From: UBA5066 sp048500275
GTDB lineage: Bacteria; Acidobacteriota; Thermoanaerobaculia; UBA5066
DNA length: 64,000 nucleotides
NCBI GenBank assembly: GCA_048500275.1
Contig: JASNYI010000002.1
Coordinates: forward strand, 1,178,001 to 1,242,000
Direction: 5' to 3'
Shown: positions 33,852 to 41,866 of the stretch, in pieces
Layout of the letters: every line of letters begins with the position of its first letter
Position numbering within the stretch: the stretch's first letter is position 1
Notes under the pieces: generated by a model
Databases searched by the model: none
What the model was told of the DNA's origin: nothing
Seen by the model: the letters and a program-made list of their open reading frames with translations, nothing else
Translations under genes and position numbers: made by a program

Positions 33852-33925
33852 GAGCCGAGCGTCCGTCCCGCCGAAGGGACGGCGACGGTGGCACGACTCG
33901 TGCGCTCTCCCGCCCGAAGGAATCC

Positions 33926-35314
33926 GTGATCGCGTTCCTCACCTTCTTTCTCGGCATCGCAACGGGCGTTCACACAGTCGAGCTCTCGGCGGCCTCCGCC
34001 GTCGCACGGGTGGAGCTCTACGTCGACGGGACGAAGTCGGCCGACGTCGGCCCGCCCTTCACGGCGACGATCGACCTGGGCCCCGAGATCGCACCGCGGG
34101 AGCTCGTCGCCGTGGCGTTCGACGCGACCGGAAACCGGCTCGGCGAAGCGAGGCAGCAGGTCAACCGCGCGACCTCGGACGCCGAGGCAGGGTTCGCTCT
34201 CGAGCGCGACGGAACCGGCCGCGTGCTGGCCGCTCGCCTCTTCTGGCGCTGCCCCGTGAGCCCGATGCCGACGTCGATCACCGCCTCCTTCGACGGCAGG
34301 CCGCTCGAGGTGACGAACCCCGAGCGGATTCCGATCCCTTCCCACGGCGCGGGCTCCGAGCACATCCTCGTCGCCGACCTGACCTTCGACGGAGGTCTCA
34401 ACGCGACCGCGGTGACGAGCTTCGGAGGGAGAAACCGTGGCGACGAGACGAAGGAGCTCACGGCCCTCCCCGTCCGCCTCTCACCCGGCGCCCGGTTCCC
34501 GAAGAGGGCGGATCGAATGGACGGCTGGTTCCAGCTGGACGGACGGAGCCTGGCGGTGTCGGCCGTCGAGGAGGGCCCGGTCGAGATCGTGTTCGTCATG
34601 GCGGGCCGGGCCCCGGAGGACCTGATGCGCCTCGCCACCGACCTCGTCCGGGCGGACGAGGACCGTCGGGAGGTCGAGCGGCTCACCGCCGGCCGGATCG
34701 CCCCTCAGTTCGGGCGTCCCGCGGGCGGAGACTTCGCAGTCCCCCGGCCGAGCCGCCGGTCCCCGACCCTGGCGCTGGACTTGCCGGCCGGAAGCCGGTT
34801 TCACTTCACACGCACGACCCCGCGGGTGATCGCGGGTCCGCGGGAGGTCACGTGGGCCTTTCCCACCTCCGCGGTCTTCACACCCAGGGACGGTACGTTC
34901 CTGCACCTCGGGAAGGACGTCTTCCGCAGCGAGGAGCCTTCGACGCCGCGGATCGCCGAGGCGATCGCCGCCTCCGGGCTCGCGGCGACCCGCCGTGAGC
35001 GCCGACGGGCCGTCGTCCTCCTGCTCGGCACCGATGCCCGCGACACGGGCAACCTCGACGCACCGCGGGCCCGCAGGTACCTCGAGAGGCTCCGGGTCCC
35101 TCTCCACGTGTGGCGGGTCGCCCTGATGGAACCGCCCGCCGCGAAGGACTGGCCCGGCGCCGCCGAGGCCGTGACGACGGACGGCCTTGGAAGGGCGATG
35201 GACGCCCTGCGGACCGACCTCGCCTCCCAGCGCGTCGTCTGGGTCGAAGGGCGCCTGGACGCTCTCTCCGTCGAAGCGACCCCGAGGGCGGAAGGCGTGG
35301 TGACGCTCCGGTGA
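33926..35314 (+). CDS. Secreted protein with a degenerate VWA-like domain
   Basis: 462 residues from a GTG preceded by GAAGGA; the frame is open further upstream, but that part lies over the exporter gene. A signal peptide (about 1-20) is followed by an Ig-like stretch (ARVELYVDGTKSADVGPPFTATIDLG). The C-terminal half resembles the VWFA-related proteins common in Acidobacteriota. In it, the strand that normally carries DxSxS reads VFVMAGRAPED, and the later VLLLGTDARDTG matches their LLTDGxD strand. The metal-binding MIDAS is thus lost, so it probably works as a scaffold. The assignment is tentative. Confidence 0.6.
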   Translation: MIAFLTFFLGIATGVHTVELSAASAVARVELYVDGTKSADVGPPFTATIDLGPEIAPRELVAVAFDATGNRLGEARQQVNRATSDAEAGFALERDGTGRVLAARLFWRCPVSPMPTSITASFDGRPLEVTNPERIPIPSHGAGSEHILVADLTFDGGLNATAVTSFGGRNRGDETKELTALPVRLSPGARFPKRADRMDGWFQLDGRSLAVSAVEEGPVEIVFVMAGRAPEDLMRLATDLVRADEDRREVERLTAGRIAPQFGRPAGGDFAVPRPSRRSPTLALDLPAGSRFHFTRTTPRVIAGPREVTWAFPTSAVFTPRDGTFLHLGKDVFRSEEPSTPRIAEAIAASGLAATRRERRRAVVLLLGTDARDTGNLDAPRARRYLERLRVPLHVWRVALMEPPAAKDWPGAAEAVTTDGLGRAMDALRTDLASQRVVWVEGRLDALSVEATPRAEGVVTLR

Positions 35315-35336
35315 AGCTCCCGGGGCGGCCCTTCCC

Positions 35337-35792
35337 GTGATCCGGATCTACGTCGACGCCGACGCCTGCCCCGTGAAGGACGAGGTCTACCGCGTCGCGA
35401 AGCGTTACGGCCTCGCGGTCTTCGTCGTCTCGAACGGGAGGATCCGCGTCCCCGACGATCCCCTCGTCGAGATGGTCGTCGTGTCCGGACACTTCGACGC
35501 GGCCGACGCCTGGATCGCCGAGCGCGTCACGGAGAACGACGTCGCCGTGACCTCGGACATCCCGCTCGCCTCGCTCTGCATCGGGAAGGGCGCGCGGGTC
35601 CTGGACCCGAAGGGGAAGGTCTTCACCGAAGAGTCGATCGGAGACGCTCTCGCGAACCGCGAGCTGATGGCCTACCTCCGCGAGTCGGGCGAGATCACCG
35701 GCGGTCCGGCCCCCTTCGAGCCCCGGGACCGATCCCGCTTCCTGCAGAAGCTGGACGATCTCGTCCAGGCCATTCTCAAGGCGAACCGCTGA
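35337..35792 (+). CDS. YaiI/YqxD-family (DUF188) protein
   Basis: 151 residues with a GTG start. It matches the family along its whole length: IYVDADACPVKDEVYRVA at the start, then VVVSGHFDAADAWIAERV, DVAVTSDIPLASLCIGKGA and FTEESIGDALANRELM. The conserved acidic residues (DADACPVK and the TSDIPLA block) resemble a PIN-like nuclease centre, but a function is not established. Cytoplasmic. It stands 22 bases after the VWA-like gene. Confidence 0.92.
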   Translation: MIRIYVDADACPVKDEVYRVAKRYGLAVFVVSNGRIRVPDDPLVEMVVVSGHFDAADAWIAERVTENDVAVTSDIPLASLCIGKGARVLDPKGKVFTEESIGDALANRELMAYLRESGEITGGPAPFEPRDRSRFLQKLDDLVQAILKANR

Positions 35793-35834
35793 CCCGGGCC
35801 AGACCCCGTGAGCTCCGTCCGGCGCTACGGGGCG

Positions 35835-35840
35835 TATCAT
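35835..35840 (+). promoter_or_regulatory. Candidate -10 box of the TolC-HlyD-permease operon
   Basis: TATCAT lies about 65 bases before the TTG start, in the gap after the YaiI-family gene. No clear -35 box. Confidence 0.3.
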
Positions 35841-35905
35841 CGCCGGTCGGCGGGGTGCGGCAGGCGCCTCGCGGCGCCCGGCACCTCGCGCAAGGAGAAC
35901 CCCCT

Positions 35906-37327
35906 TTGACGAGGCGCTCCCGGCTCCCCCGCCCCACTTCACCGCTCGCCCGAAGCGCGGCCTGCGCGCTGCTCTCCCTCCTGCTCTCCCCGACCGCTTC
36001 CGGCCTCGAGCTCTCCCTCGCCGAGGCCCGGGAGAGGCTCCGGACGAGCCACGAGGCCCTTCGGGCCGCCGACCACGAGATCCGGGAGCGCACGGCCCGG
36101 GTCGGCGAGGCGGACGCCCTGCGCTGGCCGAGGCTCGAGGCGAACGCCCGGTGGACGCAGATGGACGGCCCGGTGGTCATCGACCTCGACCCGGTCCGCC
36201 AGGTCATCCTCGCGCTGCACCCCGGCGTCCCCCCCGCCGCCGTTCCGCACTTTCTCCTCGACGTGCAGGACGAGTCGTTCGGCCGTCTCGACGTCCGCCT
36301 GACCTGGCCCCTCTTCACCGGGGGAAAGGTGGACGCGGCCCGGGAGGCCGCCCGGGCCGGCGAGGCCGGCGCCGTGGCCGAGCGGCGCGGCGTCGAGGAG
36401 GCCCTCTCGACCGAGCTGGTGAGGCGCTACTTCGGGGTCCGGCTGGCCGCGCGCGCCCTCGCCGTGAGGGAGCAGATCGTCGGGGCGCTCGGCGAGCACG
36501 TGAGGAGCGCGCGCCGGCTCGAGGAGGAGGGCCTCCTCTCTCGGGCCGAACGCCTGCACGCCGAGGTGGCCCTCTCCGACGCCGAGCGCGAGAGGAAGGC
36601 GGCGGGTCACGACCACGCCCTCGCCCGCGAGGCGCTCGCGAACGTCCTCTCGCTCCCGGCCGGAGAGGCGGACGGCCTCGCGACGACGACGCCCCTCTTC
36701 GTCGCGCCCGGCCTCCCCCCCCTGCCGGAGCTGAAGGCCGCGGCCGTCGCGTCGAACCCCGCCCTCGCGAGGCTCTCCGCCGCCTCCTCGCTGGCCGCCG
36801 CGGGGCTCGCCGGGGAGAAGGCTCGGTGGTACCCGGACGTCGCCCTCTTCGGCTTCCGCGAGCTGCACGAGCGCGGGCTCACCCTCCTCGACCCCGTGTG
36901 GGCCGCCGGCCTCACCGCCCGCTGGACCCTCTTCGACGGCCTCGGCCGCGAGAAGGCGATCCTCGCGGCCCGGGAGCGGACCGGGCGCGTCGAGGAGCTG
37001 ACGAAAAGGGCGCGGCGCGACCTCGAGACCCTCGTCGAGAAGAGGTACCGCGAGGCGCGAAAGGCGCTCGAGCAGTACGAGGCGCTCGAGACGGCCCGCG
37101 GCCTCGCCCTCGAGAACGAGCGAGTCCGCTCACGCGCCTTCGAGGAAGGCGTCGCGACCTCGCTCGACGTCGTCGACGCCCGCCTCTCGCTCGCCCGGGT
37201 CGAGCTCGGGCGGCTGGCGGCGGCGCGCGACTTCGACGTGGCCCTCGCCGAGCTTCTCGAAGCGGCCGGGCAGTCCGGGCGATACGAAGAGATCTGCGCG
37301 GGTGCGGAGGGAGACGTGGAACCGTGA
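35906..37327 (+). CDS. TolC-family outer-membrane efflux channel
   Basis: 473 residues from a TTG chosen because AAGGAG lies 8 bases upstream. A signal peptide (about 10-33, ARSAACALLSLLLSPTASG) is followed by two repeats of the OEP coiled-coil hairpin (LSLAEARERLRTSHEAL, and AREALANVLSLPAG before the second half). The C-terminal half repeats the fold (EGVATSLDVVDARLSLARVELGRLAA). It provides the exit duct for the efflux complex encoded next. The stop overlaps the HlyD-like gene by 4 bases. Confidence 0.88.
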   Translation: MTRRSRLPRPTSPLARSAACALLSLLLSPTASGLELSLAEARERLRTSHEALRAADHEIRERTARVGEADALRWPRLEANARWTQMDGPVVIDLDPVRQVILALHPGVPPAAVPHFLLDVQDESFGRLDVRLTWPLFTGGKVDAAREAARAGEAGAVAERRGVEEALSTELVRRYFGVRLAARALAVREQIVGALGEHVRSARRLEEEGLLSRAERLHAEVALSDAERERKAAGHDHALAREALANVLSLPAGEADGLATTTPLFVAPGLPPLPELKAAAVASNPALARLSAASSLAAAGLAGEKARWYPDVALFGFRELHERGLTLLDPVWAAGLTARWTLFDGLGREKAILAARERTGRVEELTKRARRDLETLVEKRYREARKALEQYEALETARGLALENERVRSRAFEEGVATSLDVVDARLSLARVELGRLAAARDFDVALAELLEAAGQSGRYEEICAGAEGDVEP

Positions 37328-38310
37328 AGGAACGAACGAAGGGAATCCTCGCCCTCCTGGCCGGCGTCGCCGTCCTCGCCCTCCTGGGGCTGGCGGCGCT
37401 CCTCCTCGCGAGGCCCGCCCCTGAGACGCTCCAGGGCGAGGCCGACGCGACGAAGGTGGACGTGGCGGCGAAGGTCGCGGGACGGCTCGCGACGATCGAG
37501 GTGAAGGAAGGCGACCCGGTGAAGAGGGGCGACCTCGTCGCCACGCTCGAGAGCCCGGAGATCCGCGCCCGCCTCGACCAGGCCGAGGCCGCGAGGGCGG
37601 GGGCCGTGGCGCAGAGGGACAAGGCCGACAGCGGCGCGAGAGAGGAAGAGATCCGGGCCGCGAAGAGCCAGTGGGACCGCGCCCGGCACGCCGCCGACCT
37701 CGCGGAGGTGACGTTCGGACGGCTCGACCGGCTCGCGCGCGACGGCGTCGTGCCGAACCAGCGGCGAGACGAGGCCGAGGCGCAGTGGAGGACCTCTCGC
37801 GACGCGGCGGAGGCCGCGAAGGCGATGTACGACCTGGCCCTGGCCGGCGCGCGCCGCGAGGACCGCGCCAGCGCCGCGGCTCTCGTCTCCCGCGCGGAGG
37901 GGGCCGTCGACGAGGTGCAGGCGTACCTCGACGAGACGAAGGTCGCGGCCCCCGCGGCCGGCGAGGTCTACCGGCGCAACGTCGAGCCGGGAGAGATCGT
38001 CCCCGCCGGCTTCCCCATCGTCACGCTCGTCGACCTCTCCGACCTCTGGGTCACGTTCCAGGTCCGCGAGGACCTCCTCGAACGGCTGAAGATGGGCGCC
38101 ACGGTCCCCGGCCGGTTCCCGGCCCTCGGGAACGAGGAGGTGGCGCTGACCGTCTCCTTCGTCGCGCCGCAGGGCGACTTCGCCACGTGGCGGGCGACGA
38201 GCGCCCAGGGCGGTTTCGACCTGAAGACGTTCGAGGTGCGCGCGCGCCCGGCGAGGCCCGTGCCGGGCCTGCGCCCCGGGATGAGCGCCGTCGTCACGTG
38301 GCCGCGCTAG
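37324..38310 (+). CDS. HlyD-family membrane fusion protein
   Basis: 328 residues with a GTG overlapping the TolC stop. An N-terminal membrane helix (about 7-29) is followed by the split biotinyl-lipoyl domain (VDVAAKVAGRLATIEVKEGDPVKRGDLVATLE and TKVAAPAAGEVYRRNVEPGEIV), a long coiled-coil hairpin (about 75-195) and a beta-barrel (SDLWVTFQVREDLLERLKMG). It bridges the inner-membrane permeases and the TolC channel. Confidence 0.9.
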   Translation: MKERTKGILALLAGVAVLALLGLAALLLARPAPETLQGEADATKVDVAAKVAGRLATIEVKEGDPVKRGDLVATLESPEIRARLDQAEAARAGAVAQRDKADSGAREEEIRAAKSQWDRARHAADLAEVTFGRLDRLARDGVVPNQRRDEAEAQWRTSRDAAEAAKAMYDLALAGARREDRASAAALVSRAEGAVDEVQAYLDETKVAAPAAGEVYRRNVEPGEIVPAGFPIVTLVDLSDLWVTFQVREDLLERLKMGATVPGRFPALGNEEVALTVSFVAPQGDFATWRATSAQGGFDLKTFEVRARPARPVPGLRPGMSAVVTWPR

Positions 38311-39482
38311 GCGGCTCGCCCGGCGTCTTCCGCGCCGCCCGGAGGGAGGCGGAGCGGCTCGTCGCGAGCCGGTACGCCCTCGTCCTCCTCGCCGTCCTGC
38401 CGCTCGCGGGCTTCGGCCTCGTGGCGGCCATCTTCTGGAACCGCCTGCCGTCCGACCTCCCCGTCGCCGTCGTCGACGCCGACCGGTCGATCCTCTCCCG
38501 CCGCCTCGTCCGGATGGTCGACGCGACGAAGTCGATGCGCGTGACCGGCCCGTTCCTCTCCCCGGCCGAGGCGTTCGACGAGGTCCTCTCCGGGCGCGCC
38601 TACGCCGTCCTCGCGATTCCCGCGCGTCTCGAGCGCGACGTGAAGCGGGGCGCCGCGCCGAAGGTGGTCCTCCACTACAGCGCCCAGGCGATGGTCCCCG
38701 GGAGCATCGTGAAGCGGGACGTGCGGGCGGTCGTGGCCACGCTCTCGGCGGGAGTCGAGATCCAGGCTCGCCGGGCGCTCGGCGAGACGCCCGACGTGGC
38801 GGGCGCGAGGTTCGAGCCGGTCCGGTCCCTGCGCGGGGCGCTCTTCAACCCCGGCCTCGACTACTTCGCCTTCCTCGTCCCGGCCCTCTTCCCGACGCTC
38901 CTCTCCCTCTTCGTCCTCGTCGGCGCCGTCCACGCCCTCGGGGTCGAGCTGCGCGACGGCACGGCCGGCGAGTGGCTCGCGGCCGGCGGCGGCGCCGCGC
39001 GCGCCGTTGCGGGGACGCTCCTTCCCCAGGCGCTCTGGTTCACGGCGCTCGGGCTCGTCGCGACCGCCGCGCCGTTCCGCCTCCTCGACGTCCCGCTCCG
39101 CGGGAGCCCGTTGCTCGTGGCCCTGGCCACGCTCCTCTTCGTCCTCGCCTGCCAGGCGATGGGGCTCCTCATCGTGGCGCTGACGGCGAACCTGCGCTTC
39201 GCCTCGAGCGTGGCGGCGTTCTACGGCGGCCCGGCGTTCGCGTTCACGGGCGTGACGTTCCCGACGTTCGGGATGCCTCTCGCCGCGCAGGCCTGGGGAG
39301 CGCTCCTCCCCCTCACCCACTTCCTCGATCTCCTCCTCGGCCAGGCCCTGCGCGGAGCGCCCCCGTCGACGGCCCTCGCGCCGCTCGCCGCGCTCTCGGC
39401 TTTCGTCCTCCTCGCGCCGCCGGCCGCTCTCTGGCGGATGCGCCGGCTGATGACGGACCCTTCGTACTGGGGACGGACGTGA
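38298..39482 (+). CDS. ABC-2 type permease, first of a pair without ATPase
   Basis: 394 residues from a GTG that overlaps the HlyD gene by 13 bases. One helix lies near the N terminus (about 27-47). A large extracytoplasmic domain follows, beginning LPVAVVDADRSILSRRLVRMVDATKSM, and five further helices lie in the C-terminal half. This is the YhgE/YbhS-like ABC-2 architecture. It pairs with the homologous downstream permease, which shares the motifs VAVVDxDR(S/T)xLSRRLVRM and VxATLSAGxEI. Confidence 0.82.
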   Translation: MAALGGSPGVFRAARREAERLVASRYALVLLAVLPLAGFGLVAAIFWNRLPSDLPVAVVDADRSILSRRLVRMVDATKSMRVTGPFLSPAEAFDEVLSGRAYAVLAIPARLERDVKRGAAPKVVLHYSAQAMVPGSIVKRDVRAVVATLSAGVEIQARRALGETPDVAGARFEPVRSLRGALFNPGLDYFAFLVPALFPTLLSLFVLVGAVHALGVELRDGTAGEWLAAGGGAARAVAGTLLPQALWFTALGLVATAAPFRLLDVPLRGSPLLVALATLLFVLACQAMGLLIVALTANLRFASSVAAFYGGPAFAFTGVTFPTFGMPLAAQAWGALLPLTHFLDLLLGQALRGAPPSTALAPLAALSAFVLLAPPAALWRMRRLMTDPSYWGRT

Positions 39483-40621
39483 GAAGCGTCCTCCGCGCGT
39501 TCCGCGACGAGGTCCACGGCACCCTGCACGACCGCGGCGCCCTCCTCGTTCTCGTCGGGGCGATCACGCTCTACGCCTTCTTCTACCCCACGCCCTACCG
39601 GCGCGAGGTGCTGAAGGAGGTCCCGGTCGCCGTCGTCGACCTCGACCGGACGCCGCTCTCCCGCCGCCTCGTCCGGATGGCCGACGTCCACGAGCTCGTC
39701 CGGGTCGCGGAGAGGGCCGGGAGCCTCGACCAGGCCCGGCAGCTCGTCCTGGCGGGCCGGGCCGGAGGCGTCCTGGCGATTCCCGAGGGCTTCGAGCGGG
39801 ACGTGGCGCGCGGCGCTCCGGCCACCGTCGGCGTCTTCGCCGACGCGACCTACTTCCTCGTCTACCGCCAGGTCCTCACGGGCCTCGCCGAGGCCGTCGG
39901 AACGCTTTCCGCCGGCATCGAGGTGAAGCGGCTCCAGGCACAGGGGTTGCCGGAAGCGAAGGCCCGCGCTTTCCGCGACCCGCTCCCGCTCGTGTCGCGC
40001 CCCCTCTTCAACCCGACCGAGGGGTACGCCACGTACGTCGTCCCGGGCGTCCTCATCCTCATCCTCCAGCAGACCCTCCTCATCGGCATCGGGCTCCGGG
40101 GCCCGGCCGACCTCGCCGCCCTCGGGGGCGGGCCGCTCCTCGCGCGGGCGGCCGCTTCCGTCGCCGGGAGGAGCCTGGCGTTCCTCCTCCTCTACGCCGT
40201 TCACGCCGTCTTCTACTTCGGCGTCGTCGCGCACCTCTTCGGGTTCCCCGTCCGCGGCGGGGGGCTCGCGGCAGCCGCGCTCGTCCTCCCGTTCCTCCTC
40301 GCCACGAGCTTCGCCGGCCTCGCCCTGTCCGTCCTCTTCGTGCGCCGCGAGGCGGCGATCCAGACGCTCCTCTTCACGTCGCTCCCGGCCATCTTCCTCG
40401 CCGGCTTCTCGTGGCCGCCGGAGGCGCTCCCGGCCTGGCTCCGCGTCGCGTCGCAGGCGATCCCCTCGACGAGCGCGATCCCTGCGCTCCTGCGCGTCAA
40501 CCAGGCCGGCGCCTCCCTCGCGCACGTGAGGCACGAGCTGGCGGTCCTGTGGGGGCTCGCCGTCCTGTTCTTCGTCCTCGCGGTCCTGGCGCAGGCCCGC
40601 CGCTCGCGGCGAACCGCCTGA
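39479..40621 (+). CDS. ABC-2 type permease, second of a pair without ATPase
   Basis: 380 residues with a GTG overlapping the preceding stop by 4 bases. It has the same architecture as its neighbour: a first helix (about 22-41), an extracytoplasmic domain from VAVVDLDRTPLSRRLVRMAD, then five helices, including FPVRGGGLAAAALVLPFLLATSF. The two probably form a heterodimer. No ATP-binding gene follows; the next gene is convergent after 3 bases. Energy would have to come from an ATPase encoded elsewhere. Confidence 0.82.
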   Translation: MRSVLRAFRDEVHGTLHDRGALLVLVGAITLYAFFYPTPYRREVLKEVPVAVVDLDRTPLSRRLVRMADVHELVRVAERAGSLDQARQLVLAGRAGGVLAIPEGFERDVARGAPATVGVFADATYFLVYRQVLTGLAEAVGTLSAGIEVKRLQAQGLPEAKARAFRDPLPLVSRPLFNPTEGYATYVVPGVLILILQQTLLIGIGLRGPADLAALGGGPLLARAAASVAGRSLAFLLLYAVHAVFYFGVVAHLFGFPVRGGGLAAAALVLPFLLATSFAGLALSVLFVRREAAIQTLLFTSLPAIFLAGFSWPPEALPAWLRVASQAIPSTSAIPALLRVNQAGASLAHVRHELAVLWGLAVLFFVLAVLAQARRSRRTA

Positions 40622-40624
40622 AGC

Positions 40625-41812
40625 TCAGGCGCCGAGGCGTTCCCCGAGAAGCGCCAGCGCGGCGCCGCGCCGGGCGAGGCTCGCCTTCCCCTGGAAGAGC
40701 TTTCCCGAGCCTCCCCCGCGGCCGCCGAGCGCCTCGGCGACGAGGGCGCCGAGGGCGCGGACGTCGTCGGTCGACGTTCCGCCCCCGGCGAGGAGGAAGG
40801 CCTCCGCTCCGTCCTTCGCAGAGGTGAGGAGGAGGACCCCCGGCACCGGGAGGGCCGAGAACCGCTTCCCGACGCGGGTCAGGAAGGCCAGGTCACGCCC
40901 GTCGAAATGCGCCTCGGACAGCGCCGCCGCGGTCGCCGCGAGCGCGTCGGCCTTCGCCTCGGCGAGCTCCTCCTCGGCCGCCCGCGCCGCCTTCTGAAGC
41001 TCGGCGAGCTGCGCGAGCTTCGCCTCCGCGGCGTCCGCAAGACCCGCGTCCGGCGCCCCGAGGAGGACGCGGAGACGCCCGCTGCGCTCCTCGTGGGCCC
41101 CCAGCCGCCGCCGGACGCGCCCCCCCGCGACGAAGAAGAGACGCGTCCCGCCGCGGAGCCGTTCCGTGCCGAGCAGCTTCACCGACTCGATCTCGGCCGT
41201 CGTGCGTACGTGCGTCCCGCCGCAGGTGTTGAGGTCGACGCCCTCGATCTCCACGAGGCGGACGTCCCCCTCGTGTCCATCGGGCAAACCCCGCGTCCGG
41301 ACGGGAAGGACCCCCATCTCCTCCGGGCGGACCCGCCGGGTCCTCACGGGCCTCGCCGCCCGGATCTCGGCCGCGACCTCTTCCTCGAGGCGCGCCGCGT
41401 CCGCGGGGGCGATCGACGGCACGGCCAGCTCGACGTCGCAGGTTTCGGGCCCGAGGTGGAACGCGGTCGTCTCCCAGCCCAGCCGGTCGGCCGCGACCGC
41501 GGTCAGGAGGTGCTGCCCGGTGTGCTGCTGCATGTGGTCGAAGCGCCGCTCCCAGTCGAGGTGGAGCTCGGCGGGCCCCTCGGGGACAGGTGCGGCGAGC
41601 GTGTGCCGGATCGTTCCTTCCACCGCCTGGACGTCGAGGACCGGGACTCCTCCGAGGAGGCCCCGATCCGCCGGCTGCCCCCCTCCCTCGGGATAGAGGA
41701 TCGTGTCGTCGAGGGCCGCCCAGGGGCGCCCCTCCTCGACTCCCGTGCCGGTCACCCGGACGGTCAGCCCGGCAAGGTAGGGGTCTCTCTCGTAGGCCCG
41801 CGACGAGCTCAT
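40625..41812 (-). CDS. alaX: AlaX-type alanyl-tRNA editing hydrolase with DHHA1 domain
   Basis: 395 residues. It resembles the editing half of AlaRS: a small barrel with YPEGGGQPAD (about 40-49), then the zinc-binding hydrolytic core with H97 and H101 (HTGQH) and C197 and H201 (CGGTH). A coiled-coil and a DHHA1-type C-terminal domain with Gly-rich GGRGGGSGK follow. It should clear mischarged Ser- or Gly-tRNA(Ala) in trans in the cytoplasm. All four metal ligands are present. It is transcribed divergently from the first solute-binding-protein gene. Confidence 0.92.
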   Translation of the reverse strand: MSSSRAYERDPYLAGLTVRVTGTGVEEGRPWAALDDTILYPEGGGQPADRGLLGGVPVLDVQAVEGTIRHTLAAPVPEGPAELHLDWERRFDHMQQHTGQHLLTAVAADRLGWETTAFHLGPETCDVELAVPSIAPADAARLEEEVAAEIRAARPVRTRRVRPEEMGVLPVRTRGLPDGHEGDVRLVEIEGVDLNTCGGTHVRTTAEIESVKLLGTERLRGGTRLFFVAGGRVRRRLGAHEERSGRLRVLLGAPDAGLADAAEAKLAQLAELQKAARAAEEELAEAKADALAATAAALSEAHFDGRDLAFLTRVGKRFSALPVPGVLLLTSAKDGAEAFLLAGGGTSTDDVRALGALVAEALGGRGGGSGKLFQGKASLARRGAALALLGERLGA

Positions 41813-41842
41813 ATCCCGAGGTTAACCGCATCGGCCCGGTCG

Positions 41843-41848
41843 TAGAAT
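41843..41848 (+). promoter_or_regulatory. Candidate -10 box before the first solute-binding-protein gene
   Basis: TAGAAT lies 18 bases before the GTG at 41867, in a 54-base divergent gap. A TTAACC at 41822-41827 is the only -35 candidate and is only 15 bases away, which is short. Confidence 0.35.
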
Positions 41849-41866
41849 GATCCTGAGGTACCCGGG

